Positions 55,359 through 64,000 of a stretch of 64,000 bases of DNA are shown here, one piece after another. Source of the stretch: Faecalicatena contorta (GTDB lineage Bacteria > Bacillota > Clostridia > Lachnospirales > Lachnospiraceae); the NCBI RefSeq assembly GCF_003149105.1, contig NZ_QGDS01000017.1, forward strand, positions 1 to 64,000. Direction: 5' to 3'. A program made the position numbers and the translations under genes. The notes beneath the pieces were generated by a model. The model did not search any database and was not told the origin of the DNA. It saw nothing but the letters and a program-made list of their open reading frames with translations. Each line of letters opens with the position of its first letter. Position 1 is the first letter of the stretch.

Positions 55359-57777
55359 GGCTGTTTTCCTCCTTTCCTGCGTTGTCTGACTCTGCATCTC
55401 CCAGACCTGCCTTCAGTTCTTTTTCTGAGAGCTGGGAAGCTGCAATCTGATGATATACTTCGCAATTCTTTAAAAGCTCCTGATGGGTTCCTATTCCTGC
55501 AATCATACCCTCATCCAGAACAATAATCTGCTCTGCATGCAGAATAGTGCTGATACGCTGAGCAACAATCAGAACCGTACTGCCTGCGGTCTTCTCTTTT
55601 AGAGCTTTTCTCAGAATTACATCTGTCTTGTAATCTAATGCAGAAAAACTATCATCAAAAATAAATACGTCCGGATGTTTAGCTATCGCTCTCGCTATGG
55701 ACAGACGCTGTTTTTGTCCTCCTGATACATTGGTTCCTCCTTGTGCAATTGGGCTTTCATATTTTTCAGATTTCTCTTCTATAAATTCCAGTGCCTGTGC
55801 AATCTCAGCCGCTTCCTTCATCTCCGCTTCACTGCCGCCCGGATTACCATACATAATGTTAGATGCTATATCTCCGGAAAACAGTACACCTTTCTGTGGA
55901 ACATAACCCAGCTTACTGCGCAGGTCGTGCTGCGTAATTTCACGAACGTCAACTCCATCCAATGTAACGGAACCTTCTGTTACATCATAAAATCTGGGAA
56001 TCAAATTTACTAATGTAGACTTACCGCTTCCCGTACTTCCGATAATCGCTGTTGTCTCACCCGGCTTCGCTTCAAAATCTATGTTATGGAGTACATCCTC
56101 GTCAGCGCCCGGATACCGGAACGATACATTGTTGAATTTTAAGACACCTTTTATATTTTCCGGTAATTTTTTAGGCTCTTTCGGATCATGGATTGCAGTT
56201 TTACTTATTAACACCTTATCTACACGGTCTGCCGCAACAGCAGCTCTAGGAAGCATAATGGAAATCATGCACAACATCAGGAAGCTGAAAATAATCTGCA
56301 TTGTATACTGGATAAATGCCATCAAATCCCCGACCTGCATCTGTCCCTCGTTGATTCCATGAGCTCCGGTCCATACAATCAACACGGAAATTCCATTCAT
56401 AATCAGCAACATAACCGGCATCATGAATGTCATAGCACGGTTTACAAATAAATTCGTTCTTGTCAGATCCTTATTTGCTGCATCAAAGCGTTCCTCCTCA
56501 TGCTTCTCCGTAGAGAATGCACGGATAACAGGAAGACCTGTCAATATCTCCCGCGTTACCAGATTTAATTTATCAACTAAAGTCTGCAGTATTTTAAACT
56601 TAGGCATTGCCACAGTAAAGAGTACCAAAACTACCAGGCCAATCAGAATAACAGCAAGACCTATAATCCATGACATGGATACATTGGTATGGAATACCTT
56701 GTAAATTCCTCCGATTGCCATGATCGGTGCATACAGGACCATTCTTAAAAGCATGACAGCCAGCATCTGAATCTGCTGAATATCATTGGTACTTCTTGTA
56801 ATCAAAGATGCAGTGGAAAATTTGTCAAACTCATTATTTGAGAATCCTACGACCTTTCTGAAGACCTGGCCTCTCAAATCGCGCCCTGCGGAAGCTCCTA
56901 CCCGGGCTGCCATAAAGCCAACCAGGATACTTGCTGCCATTCCGACAAATGCCAGACTCAGCATCTTTGCTCCCATTGACAGAAGATAGCTGTTTTGCAA
57001 TTTGACAGTATTCACATTCAGCCGGGTATATGAATCCTTGATATATACAGACGCCGCCTGGGCTATCATTGACTCCGGCATGTCAGATAATTTATCTTTT
57101 ATCTGCCCTGTCACCTCAGAACGCTGGTCATCCGGAATCATTTCAAACAATTCAAATGCATCTGCATCTTCAATTTTTTTCAACTGGGCATCTATCTGCC
57201 CCTGAGCCTGCTTCTTGGCTTCAGCCTGCCGCGCTGCCAGTGCTGCCTTCTGTTCATCGGGCATCTGTCCGGCAGCTTCACCCATCTGTGTAGATGCAGC
57301 TTCATCCATCTGCTTCTGCACTGCCTCTTGTATGGAAGTCTTCATATTTTCTTTCATGGTATCTTCCATCTTCTTTGACATATCACTTTCGGATTCAAAA
57401 CCATTTACAAGCAGCATTGGTTCTCCGAGAATGGAAGATAACTTTGAAACCGTCTCCTCATTTTCCGCTGCTTCGCTTTTCAGGATGTACACCGGACCTT
57501 CATAATCGTAACCTGTATCTTTATCCTTAAGCGCATAGGCATCTTTCACCGTATCTATATCACTGCTGTCAACAAAAAGCAGAAGTTTATCCATATCCTC
57601 CTGCGCCAGCGCATCTGGTATAGATTCATCAATCCCTCCCTGCTGGATACCGACATTTACAATATCGGACGTATACCCGGGAAGTGACAAATCACAGTAT
57701 GCCTGTATGATGAGGGCAGCCAGAATTACAATCATGACTTTCCAGTATACCCCCACATACTTAATTAAATTTTTCAT
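55351..57777 (-). CDS. ABC exporter, heterodimer subunit with degenerate ATP site and large external domain
   Basis: The 808-residue half-transporter has membrane helix 1 (about 15-35), then about 230 residues outside the membrane, rich in Ala, Gln and Lys (for example a helical AARQAEAKKQAQGQ run at about 180-195), then five more helices and an ABC domain. Walker A is GSTGSGKST and the signature VSGGQKQRLSIARA, but Walker B ends FIFDDSFSALD (Asp in place of Glu) and the switch reads VAQRIST (Gln in place of His). This is the non-hydrolysing partner of the gene at 53508. The MarR regulator lies 21 bp upstream. Confidence 0.93.
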   Translation of the reverse strand: MKNLIKYVGVYWKVMIVILAALIIQAYCDLSLPGYTSDIVNVGIQQGGIDESIPDALAQEDMDKLLLFVDSSDIDTVKDAYALKDKDTGYDYEGPVYILKSEAAENEETVSKLSSILGEPMLLVNGFESESDMSKKMEDTMKENMKTSIQEAVQKQMDEAASTQMGEAAGQMPDEQKAALAARQAEAKKQAQGQIDAQLKKIEDADAFELFEMIPDDQRSEVTGQIKDKLSDMPESMIAQAASVYIKDSYTRLNVNTVKLQNSYLLSMGAKMLSLAFVGMAASILVGFMAARVGASAGRDLRGQVFRKVVGFSNNEFDKFSTASLITRSTNDIQQIQMLAVMLLRMVLYAPIMAIGGIYKVFHTNVSMSWIIGLAVILIGLVVLVLFTVAMPKFKILQTLVDKLNLVTREILTGLPVIRAFSTEKHEEERFDAANKDLTRTNLFVNRAMTFMMPVMLLIMNGISVLIVWTGAHGINEGQMQVGDLMAFIQYTMQIIFSFLMLCMISIMLPRAAVAADRVDKVLISKTAIHDPKEPKKLPENIKGVLKFNNVSFRYPGADEDVLHNIDFEAKPGETTAIIGSTGSGKSTLVNLIPRFYDVTEGSVTLDGVDVREITQHDLRSKLGYVPQKGVLFSGDIASNIMYGNPGGSEAEMKEAAEIAQALEFIEEKSEKYESPIAQGGTNVSGGQKQRLSIARAIAKHPDVFIFDDSFSALDYKTDVILRKALKEKTAGSTVLIVAQRISTILHAEQIIVLDEGMIAGIGTHQELLKNCEVYHQIAASQLSEKELKAGLGDAESDNAGKEENSHE

Positions 57778-57798
57778 AATATCTCCCTTTCTGCAATC

Positions 57799-58257
57799 TT
57801 ATAAAGTTATATTGGAGAATTCTTTATCCTGTCTCAGGTTCTCCTCCACCTGAATTAACAGTCTGCGAAGCAGCAGTCTCTCCTCCTGACTCATACCCCT
57901 GAACATCACTTCGTCCATCCGTTCTGCTACTTCTTTCGTATGTTTAAGACATGCAATCCCCTTTTCCGTTAAACTTAGGCGCATAATCCTCTGGTCCTTG
58001 TCGTCAGGCTTGCGCCTGATAAGTTCCAACTTTTCCATTTTCTGAATGGCAGCAGTAATAGACGGAGGGGTAACATGCATTCTTGATGCCAGTTCCCGCT
58101 GGGATACCTCCCCACAATAATTCAGCATAAACAGGATTCCCGCATGCCCCGGCTTTAAACCATACTGCCCGAATAAAGCCTTTGCCTGACTTCCATTCAT
58201 ATGCATAATCCGACTCATAATCCCCATTGTAGGCATATGGTTGATATCACATTCCAT
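57799..58257 (-). CDS. MarR-family repressor of the ABC exporter
   Basis: The 152-residue protein shows the MarR winged helix: YCGEVSQRELASRMHVTPPSITAAIQKMEKLELIRRK and the wing DDKDQRIMRLSLTEKG. Such regulators release DNA when drugs or phenolic compounds bind. It is first in the operon with the two exporter genes. A strong promoter (58323-58351) and a palindrome (58398-58418) lie upstream. Confidence 0.94.
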   Translation of the reverse strand: MECDINHMPTMGIMSRIMHMNGSQAKALFGQYGLKPGHAGILFMLNYCGEVSQRELASRMHVTPPSITAAIQKMEKLELIRRKPDDKDQRIMRLSLTEKGIACLKHTKEVAERMDEVMFRGMSQEERLLLRRLLIQVEENLRQDKEFSNITL

Positions 58258-58322
58258 ATTGTCCTCCTTCCCCGACTTTTGACTAAAAAACTCTAACCCA
58301 ATTAATTAAACGTCTAACGGTT

Positions 58323-58351
58323 ATATTAGTAGTATTATAAAAATAAGTCAA
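58323..58351 (-). promoter_or_regulatory. Promoter of the marR-ABC operon
   Basis: TTGACT (58346-58351) and TAATAT (58323-58328), 17 bp apart, on the minus strand. The -10 box is followed by AACCGTTAGACGTTTAATTAATT, which has weak dyad symmetry and could bind the MarR dimer. Confidence 0.8.
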
Positions 58352-58397
58352 TGTAATGTTTTATATTTCACAAATTTTTAACATTTTTGTCTATATA

Positions 58398-58418
58398 TTA
58401 GTTAGTTTATATAACTAA
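58398..58418. promoter_or_regulatory. Palindrome TTAGTTA-N7-TAACTAA
   Basis: A 7-bp inverted repeat upstream of the marR promoter. Size and AT-rich half sites fit a MarR-type operator, but its place before the -35 box makes that only a possibility. Confidence 0.45.
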
Positions 58419-58818
58419 TTTAATGTTCGCTTTACGGTATCTGATAAAGTAGATATCCCGAATTATTTATATGTATTCATAAAAGACATTTCCATCAGGC
58501 TAATGCTGTGACCTCCTCTTATGTTGTCCAAAAAAGCGTGGAAAAATCGGTTAAACTATGGTATGTTAAATAAAGAAAGTCGCCTGAGATAATGAACCAT
58601 ACTCAGCCGACAGTAATTCCAGTAAATAATAGTTTGAATCCACTTTTTCTATAAATGTTTTCTTATTCTGACATATATGAACAATTTACTCGTCGGAAAA
58701 CCCAAATACCTCATATAGTACATCAATTAAAATAGGTTCTTTACTAATACTTGACATAAAACTATAATTATATATAAAATTTAAAGCCTATATAATTTGG
58801 AAAGGACGTGATTTGTAT
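58419..58818. other. Non-coding or decayed DNA between marR and the response regulator
   Basis: This 400-bp stretch has only short broken frames, for example MNHTQPTVIPVNNSLNPLF (58592-58651), which could be the start of a lost gene. A promoter-like TTGACA is at 58751-58756, ahead of the truncated response regulator. Confidence 0.5.
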
Positions 58819-59349
58819 ATGGTATCCATTTTACTAATAGAGGATGATCGTGCATTAGCAATGGAATTAGTTTCTTTTCTTAAAGAGAATCATTATTCTG
58901 TAGATTGGGCAGAAAATGGAAAGAAGGCAACATATTTAATCGATTCAAATCATTATGACTTGTGCCTGCTCGATATTGGGCTACCAGATTGTTCTGGCTT
59001 TGAACTATGTAAAGTATTCAGAGCTCGGTTTCATGATCCAATTATCATGTTAACTGCTTATGATAGTGAAAATGATATTATAACTGGTTTAGAAGCTGGT
59101 GCTGATGATTATATTACAAAACCCTATTCGCTTAGGATTCTGTACTCACGCATCACATCTCAACTCAGAAGAAAAAAGTCGGATGATAAGCAAGAACTTA
59201 GAAGTTTGCTCAGCGGTGAACTTCTCATAGATATCCTACATCGTACGATTTCTTGTAATGGGGAAACATTGTCAATCAGTAATACCGAATATAAGTTATG
59301 TGTTGCACTCGCCAAAAGCGATGGACAGATTATGCCAAGAGAGCTGTAA
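58819..59349 (+). pseudogene. OmpR-type response regulator, truncated in its DNA-binding domain
   Basis: The 176-residue product has a whole receiver domain: acidic pair EDD near residue 9, phospho-acceptor Asp in CLLDIGLPD, Thr in MLTAYDS and Lys in ITKPYS. The winged-helix domain begins (SISNTEYKLCVALAKSDGQIMPREL) but stops at TAA 59347, before the recognition helix. A normal protein would be about 225 residues. No sensor kinase follows. It could still act as a phosphate sink, but loss of function is more likely. Start ATG 58819 follows AAAGGACGTGATTTGT. Confidence 0.8.
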
Positions 59350-59491
59350 GTGGTAAACTATAACCAGCAGATTTAGGCAAATAAAATCCAGCAACTATTA
59401 CGAATGCACCGATGAATGATATACTATGATCTCTCGGAATCCTGATTGATCATGCCAGCTTTGCTGGCAAGTGTACTTTGAAAAGTAAATA
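59350..59491. other. Spacer behind the truncated response regulator
   Basis: No gene seen. A small hairpin, TGCCAGC-TTTG-CTGGCA, lies at about 59453-59470. Confidence 0.5.
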
Positions 59492-59860
59492 TTATCCATG
59501 AAATAAAAAATGAGTATGAATTCGGAGAAGCTCATCAATAGATTTACACTGATTTGAAAAGTATTTGATGATATGTCGCAGCACAATGTCCATTTCAAAT
59601 CTTGCTTCTCCGATGAGTGTATTTTCATCAAGAATGTTCGCTATTAAGATTGAGCCTTCATCAAAAGCTTTATACTTTGATTTAATAACAGCAGCTGAAA
59701 AATCCACTTTGCCTGTGTCGGCCAGTGAATTTAGCATTCTGACAACACGTTTTTGAAACCTGAGATACTCGGGGCAGATTTCTTCATTGGTGCATCGCAT
59801 TTCTTCTGTTTTTAAAAACCTATATTTCTCATTTATTTCAGCAAGAATAAAGATAAGCGG
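59492..59860 (-). pseudogene. Gene remnant, helical protein of unknown family
   Basis: The frame is open from 59860 to the stop at 59492, but has no good start or ribosome site; the first ATG is at 59800 with nothing in front of it. The 20 codons before that ATG (ending EKYRFLKTEE) look like part of the same protein, so the start was probably lost. The rest (CPEYLRFQKRVVRMLNSL ... RFEMDIVLRHIIKYF) is helical with regular hydrophobic spacing. No family recognised. It lies in a decayed stretch. Confidence 0.45.
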
Positions 59861-60097
59861 TTAAACATTTGCATCTGTTGCAAAGGCCTCTGAACCCATT
59901 GGTGAAATTGTGACGTAAAGGGTTAATTCTAGATATGTTTGTCCCGGTAGTATTTCCCCTTTTGCAATGTTTAGAACAACGGCAATTACATTATCGCTAT
60001 TTTACTGGATTTTAATACCCATTTTGTCTCGGGATCATCTATACTTCATTCATAGTTTTTATAACTACTATTATTTTGTATTCCACACGGCCTCTGC
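59861..60097. other. Spacer without recognised features
   Basis: AT-rich, no gene, hairpin or clear promoter seen; the MBL-fold gene ends at its right edge. Confidence 0.5.
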
Positions 60098-60958
60098 CTA
60101 CAATTCCAGAATGTCACCGTCGTCCGGAACCCACACATTTCCTTTAAAATATTTAGCGGCCTCGGCAGTATACAGTTCTTTTCTTCTCCCATAGGTTGTT
60201 TCATCCTCTGTATGCCACAAAATCAGATTCTTCACATGGTAACGATTCGCATTTTCCGCTCCCTCCCGAACGGTTGCATGATGATACTGGTAGGGATTGT
60301 AGTAGTCCCGCTCTGCATACAGGCAAAACGCTTCCGACAGCATCCATTCCGCCCCTTCTGCATACATTTCACATCCAGATGCAAGAGGCTCGTCCCCCAG
60401 AAAAACCAAGGTTTTTCCTTCTTTATAACACATAGAAAATCCAAACTGCCTGGCCTTGGTCGAGTGAATATCAAAATATGTAATATGATAATCCAGCACA
60501 TCCATCTCCTGTCCATCCTCGACCACAACCATATGGATTCTGTCATCAAACATTGCATACTCAGCCGGCTGCAGAAGCATTTGACAAATCAACTTAACCT
60601 TCTCACACACCACATCATGCCCGTACATGAAAAAATCCCCCTCATATTCTCCGCGCCCCATAAGGTATGCCGTATAACGGAGCACCCATACCATTCCCAG
60701 CAGATGATCCGTGTGCTCGTGACTCAAAAAGGCATGATGCAGCTTGGCAAAATCCAGATTTAGATTCGAAAATTGGTGCAGAATACCGTCTCCGCCGCCT
60801 CCATCGACTAAAAAATACTTGCTTCCATCATCCAGTAGAAAACTGGTGTTATAATATTTTTTTACAATTGCAGTTCCCGTCCCCAGAACAATCATTCGTA
60901 TTGATCTGTCCTCATCGCTTTGTCCTCTTTTTTTTACAATATGGTATTTGTTATTCAT
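60098..60958 (-). CDS. Metallo-beta-lactamase-fold hydrolase (RNase Z-like)
   Basis: The 286-residue protein starts at ATG 60958 (MNNKYHIVKK). It shows the fold pattern IVLGTGTA, the metal site SHEHTDHLLGM (HxHxDH), a late FLGDEPL and ALHTED-type LILWHTEDE end. Arylsulfatase/RNase Z-like or phosphodiesterase chemistry is possible. It is the last gene behind the Tm-1-type pair with a 185-bp gap, and could be part of the same pathway. Confidence 0.85.
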   Translation of the reverse strand: MNNKYHIVKKRGQSDEDRSIRMIVLGTGTAIVKKYYNTSFLLDDGSKYFLVDGGGGDGILHQFSNLNLDFAKLHHAFLSHEHTDHLLGMVWVLRYTAYLMGRGEYEGDFFMYGHDVVCEKVKLICQMLLQPAEYAMFDDRIHMVVVEDGQEMDVLDYHITYFDIHSTKARQFGFSMCYKEGKTLVFLGDEPLASGCEMYAEGAEWMLSEAFCLYAERDYYNPYQYHHATVREGAENANRYHVKNLILWHTEDETTYGRRKELYTAEAAKYFKGNVWVPDDGDILEL

Positions 60959-61142
60959 GTTCCTATCCTTCCCTTGCTTTCTTGCATTTTCATCTGTCCT
61001 TCCATTCCTTAATATTTCCAATAACCCAAACATTTGCTAACATCATTTTCAACCAAAACTGTGATCCAGAAGATGCACAAAACGCCGCCGATACAGCGTG
61101 ACATCGCGCTGTACCAGTGGCTTCTTAATTTATTTTACACAT

Positions 61143-62522
61143 TTATTCTATAACATATGGAAGATCTCTGTACATCCCTTTTTTCCATTTCCCCTGAAGC
61201 ATATCGTCCATAATCTGATTGCACAAATCTGCGAACTCAGATTCTACAATATTCAGGTCAGCAATGATCAGATCCAGATTCTCATTGCTTTTATCGAATT
61301 TTTCTTCAAGAATCTTCTTCATTACGGTAGAACGTTTTGAGAACGTAGGATTCTCCTCATCCGGTTCCCACTGCGGTGCATCTCCATTCCCCGCTGCCCA
61401 TCCTCTTTCGAGACTGCACACCTCTTCACACTGATCATAAGCAGACCACCCCTGCATCGGAAGTACAAATGCTGTCGGGCCCTTTGTTGTATTCAGTTTT
61501 TCTGCATAATATTCAGAAAGCTCCTCAATCTCTTCCATGGTCGGATACATGATGGTCACACCCTCATTGTGTATGTAAGGAAGTCCTGTTTCACGATATG
61601 TCTTTCGCTTGCCGCTCTTATAATCGTCCAAATATTCCTGTTTCATAGAAGAAATCGGACCATATGCCGATTGGTCACATCCACCCGGTGTAACAATCTG
61701 TGGAATCCCCATATCTGAAGCTGCAGTCACACGTTCTCCTTTCCATGTATCCGGAGTTCCATAGACACTATCGTACATATTATTGGTTAACTCTCCAGTT
61801 GTCAAATCAATAATTGCTGTAATCTGCCCTGATCGAATCAAGTCTTCCATTGTCGCTCCTGTGCCAACTTGATGGATAATAATTGTATCCCATCCCTTTT
61901 TATTAAAATACTCGCTGCAGCGATTTACTGTATGAGTCGTTGTTCCATAAGCAGTAATCGCCATCAGTGGCTTTGTATCTTCTGTCGCTACATCCCCGAC
62001 CTTTGCCATAGCCACAACTGCTGCTGCCGCATTAGCAATCATTTTTCTTGTCACTATGTTAATCCCCTGCTCTGCGGTTGGATTCATAATGTAAATATCT
62101 TTATTTCCAAGCCATTGACTGACATCACTTGAAGCCATATCTGTCATCATAATTTTCGGTACACCGAACGGAAGCGCTCTCATTAAATATGTAACAGTTG
62201 TAGTCCCCATAGAACCGGCCCATGAGATGATTCCATCGACTTCTCCTGCTTCATACATCTGCATGACTTTTACTGCTCCTGCCTCGCCCACTGTTTTCAC
62301 CGCAGTTGATCTCGGATCTTTAAATACATTTTCCTGTTTTTCTCCAATAGCATCCAGAACGTCCTGAAGGGAAATATCCGGCCAGTCACATGGAACACCA
62401 CAGCCACAATTCAGCACTCTCACTTCTCCTCCGGCTTTTCTCACTTCCTCCGCCAGGAATTTCAACTCTGTAAACTTTGTATCACACATACCTGCCACTA
62501 TGATTTTCGGTTTATTCGACAT
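61143..62522 (-). CDS. UPF0261 protein, Tm-1-like ATP-binding domain
   Basis: The 459-residue protein matches the UPF0261 family, equal to the N-terminal half of tomato Tm-1, which blocks tobamovirus replication. It begins with AGMCDTKFTELKFLAEEV, contains GSMGTTTVTYLMRALPFGVPKIMMTDMAS, a Gly-rich HQVGTGATMEDLI and VTPGGCDQSAYGP, and ends with a helical tail. The bacterial role is unknown; two Rossmann-like domains bind ATP in Tm-1. ATG 62522 follows GAGAGGAGAAATCAT. It lies 37 bp after the TIM-barrel partner gene. Confidence 0.92.
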   Translation of the reverse strand: MSNKPKIIVAGMCDTKFTELKFLAEEVRKAGGEVRVLNCGCGVPCDWPDISLQDVLDAIGEKQENVFKDPRSTAVKTVGEAGAVKVMQMYEAGEVDGIISWAGSMGTTTVTYLMRALPFGVPKIMMTDMASSDVSQWLGNKDIYIMNPTAEQGINIVTRKMIANAAAAVVAMAKVGDVATEDTKPLMAITAYGTTTHTVNRCSEYFNKKGWDTIIIHQVGTGATMEDLIRSGQITAIIDLTTGELTNNMYDSVYGTPDTWKGERVTAASDMGIPQIVTPGGCDQSAYGPISSMKQEYLDDYKSGKRKTYRETGLPYIHNEGVTIMYPTMEEIEELSEYYAEKLNTTKGPTAFVLPMQGWSAYDQCEEVCSLERGWAAGNGDAPQWEPDEENPTFSKRSTVMKKILEEKFDKSNENLDLIIADLNIVESEFADLCNQIMDDMLQGKWKKGMYRDLPYVIE

Positions 62523-62559
62523 ATGATTTCTCCTCTCTGATTTCAGCTATTTAACAACT

Positions 62560-63387
62560 CTACAATGTAATCTCTTTATATTCTTCTGTCGCCGCTAATA
62601 CGGCTTTTTCAATTGGCATACGCTCTGCCGCCGACCCTCCGATGAAGCCTACTGCGTCTGTCCGCTCTACCACATATGCGGCCTCCTTCGGTCCCTTCAT
62701 CGGCCCGCCATGTGCAAACAGAATGACATCCGGGTTCACAGCCTTAGCCGCATCAAAAATACGCTGGCTCATTTCTGTCGCCTCATCCAGGGTCAGATGG
62801 CTCTTAGCTCCCTTCATTCCGCCTACTGTCGATCCTACATGCGACGCAATCGCCGGGCATCCAACCTCAGCAAGAATCGTCGCCTCCTCCGGGGTAAATG
62901 CATATGCCAGGGAGAACATCCCCACCTTATGTGCCTCACCCACAAAGTCAACTTCGCGCTCCCATCCCATATCAATCTGTGCCATCTGTTCCATAATCGC
63001 ATCTCCATAAATCTTCATCATAAATGGATTAATACCAGAAATTCCTGCATCCCACAACCGCTGAAGATGCTCTTTATGCGGATACAACGGGTTGGTTCCC
63101 CCCGAGAGCGACAAAATCGGTGCATTCGACACATTTGCCACAATTTCCGGAGCCAGTTCCATGATGATCTCATTGATATCACAATACGGCATGAGTGGTG
63201 CCAGTGAACCTTGTCCTTTCATTCTCCAGTAGCTTGTCGCCGATACACAGATAAGATCCGCCCCACCTTTTTCCTGCAGCTTTGCAGTCAGTCCACATCC
63301 GCAGTTCGGCATGAATAACATCTTCTTTTTCTCCATCTGATTTTTTAATAATGCGATAACTTCCTCTTCTTTATAACGCTTTGCCAT
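62560..63387 (-). CDS. TIM-barrel protein, Tm-1 C-terminal half type (PEP hydrolase family)
   Basis: The 275-residue protein belongs to the TIM-br_sig_trns (PF09370) family, called phosphoenolpyruvate hydrolase-like. Motifs: MPNCGCGLTAKLQEKGGADLICV, MPYCDINEIIMELAPEIV, TPEEATILAEVGCPAIASHVG and ILFAHGGPMKGPKEAAYV. It equals the C-terminal half of tomato Tm-1. Its place 37 bp before the UPF0261 gene shows that the halves work together. ATG 63387 follows GAGAGGAGAAGGAATT. Confidence 0.92.
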   Translation of the reverse strand: MAKRYKEEEVIALLKNQMEKKKMLFMPNCGCGLTAKLQEKGGADLICVSATSYWRMKGQGSLAPLMPYCDINEIIMELAPEIVANVSNAPILSLSGGTNPLYPHKEHLQRLWDAGISGINPFMMKIYGDAIMEQMAQIDMGWEREVDFVGEAHKVGMFSLAYAFTPEEATILAEVGCPAIASHVGSTVGGMKGAKSHLTLDEATEMSQRIFDAAKAVNPDVILFAHGGPMKGPKEAAYVVERTDAVGFIGGSAAERMPIEKAVLAATEEYKEITL

Positions 63388-63433
63388 AATTCCTTCTCCT
63401 CTCTTTTCACTTCTGATTTATATTCGCTGCTGA

Positions 63434-63916
63434 TCAGCTTGCTTTTTCGCTCTCAGCATTTCCATTCCTGCCTTCTAACAGATCTCCAAGTTTCTCTCCA
63501 AGCACGCTGGATATCCATGCCAGCACATTTCCAACAACCAGTGCGTATATTACGCCTTTGGCATCAAACCCAGTCCCAAAGTAGCAGGAGCATCCGACAA
63601 ACGCACCTGGAATAAAATTCAATATCGAAATGTGCGACTGCAGGCACATTACAATCACAATAATGACCACACTGATTCCCAATGAAAATGGTATCGGCAA
63701 GAGTTCAGACAGCATCAGTATAACCCAGCCCCAGAATACTCCGCTGATATTGGTTGCCGTAGATCTCTTCAACCCATCCACTCCGCATCCACTTGCATAG
63801 AATGACAACATTCCGATAAAAAACACCCAGCTAATCATTTGAATAGGTCCACTCAACTCCGTTATGATTCCTGCGATTACACCAGCACTGATTCCAATCC
63901 CCAAAGTTTTTTTCAT
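63434..63916 (-). CDS. DUF1097 membrane protein
   Basis: The 160-residue protein has five membrane segments. ATG 63916 follows GGAGGAGAAGGTGT. It has family features SWVFFIGMLSFYASGCGVDG, NISGVFWGWVILML and FIPGAFVGCSCYFGTG. DUF1097 proteins may be small transporters. It is 46 bp before the Tm-1-type pair and first of the operon inside this window. Upstream DNA (63941-64000) shows no further gene. Confidence 0.85.
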   Translation of the reverse strand: MKKTLGIGISAGVIAGIITELSGPIQMISWVFFIGMLSFYASGCGVDGLKRSTATNISGVFWGWVILMLSELLPIPFSLGISVVIIVIVMCLQSHISILNFIPGAFVGCSCYFGTGFDAKGVIYALVVGNVLAWISSVLGEKLGDLLEGRNGNAESEKAS

Positions 63917-64000
63917 ACACCTTCTCCTCCATTCCACCAATTATAATAAGTTCCCTTTTCAGTTCAAGCAAGTCTCGGCAAGCTTTCTAGAAAATGCCAT

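Overview
The window is chromosomal DNA of a low-to-mid GC, spore-forming Firmicute, most likely a gut Lachnospiraceae (class Clostridia). The evidence is a set of Firmicute-type genes and gene orders: codY close to topA-dprA-comM; an ireB-ruvX-DUF1292-fur-rnj-trmR-U32 peptidase block like the yrzL/yrrK/yrzB/yrrMN region of Bacillus; a CIRCE-controlled groESL; the sporulation factor sigma-K; DUF5688 and DUF1292 proteins; and heterodimeric ABC exporters behind MarR or GntR regulators. Most genes lie on the minus strand.

Layout. 1-300: end of an IS110-family element. 310-3886: a compact Tad-like pilus locus (minus strand) with three tiny Flp-like peptides that lack a leader, a CpaF/TadA ATPase, a fused TadB-TadC membrane protein and a membrane-anchored Ig-like protein. 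4559-10606: glutamate synthase gltBD. 10845-14673: argS, a long AlaX editing protein and a CPBP protease in one operon. 14721-14926: two tandem 103-bp repeats. 15143-18015 (plus strand): endonuclease IV and a GntR/ABC module. 18147-21546: serine hydrolase, an internally duplicated small protein, azlCD and tRNA-Arg(CCG). 21816-25978: DUF5688, efp, yqeG, a chorismate mutase-shikimate kinase fusion and an amidase. 26257-29941: guaB and groESL. 30128-36217: codY, topA, dprA, comM. 36501-43789: sigK, then tRNA U34 modification genes, RNase J, a Fur-type regulator, ruvX, ireB and mtaB. 43889-48510: an HPr-like protein without its catalytic histidine, thiI with its cysteine desulfurase, rsmE, prmA. 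48669-53446: EamA transporter, a molybdopterin mini-cluster (moaC, mogA, moaA, MOSC) and an amino-acid symporter. 53508-58257: a heterodimeric ABC exporter and its MarR regulator. 58258-60097: a decayed stretch with a truncated response regulator. 60098-63916: a cluster with the two halves of the Tm-1 protein family as separate genes, plus a DUF1097 membrane protein and a metallo-beta-lactamase-fold enzyme.

The intergenic DNA is unusually structured. Three elements of about 125-140 bp with the same architecture (long hairpin, conserved CC-TCC-GGGGA core, terminator hairpin) lie just downstream of, and on the same strand as, the HPr-like gene, guaB and tRNA-Arg; they look like a repeated small RNA or structured mobile element. 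A second family of about 145-bp elements with GTTACTGTTCA-type inverted ends, and 28-bp minimal versions, is scattered at 4031, 4350, 23710, 27754 and 36297.

The best candidates for undescribed biology are the leaderless mini-pilin Tad locus, the three structured RNA-like repeats, the Tm-1 half-gene cluster and the His-less HPr-like protein. Functions given for these are inferences from sequence reading only.
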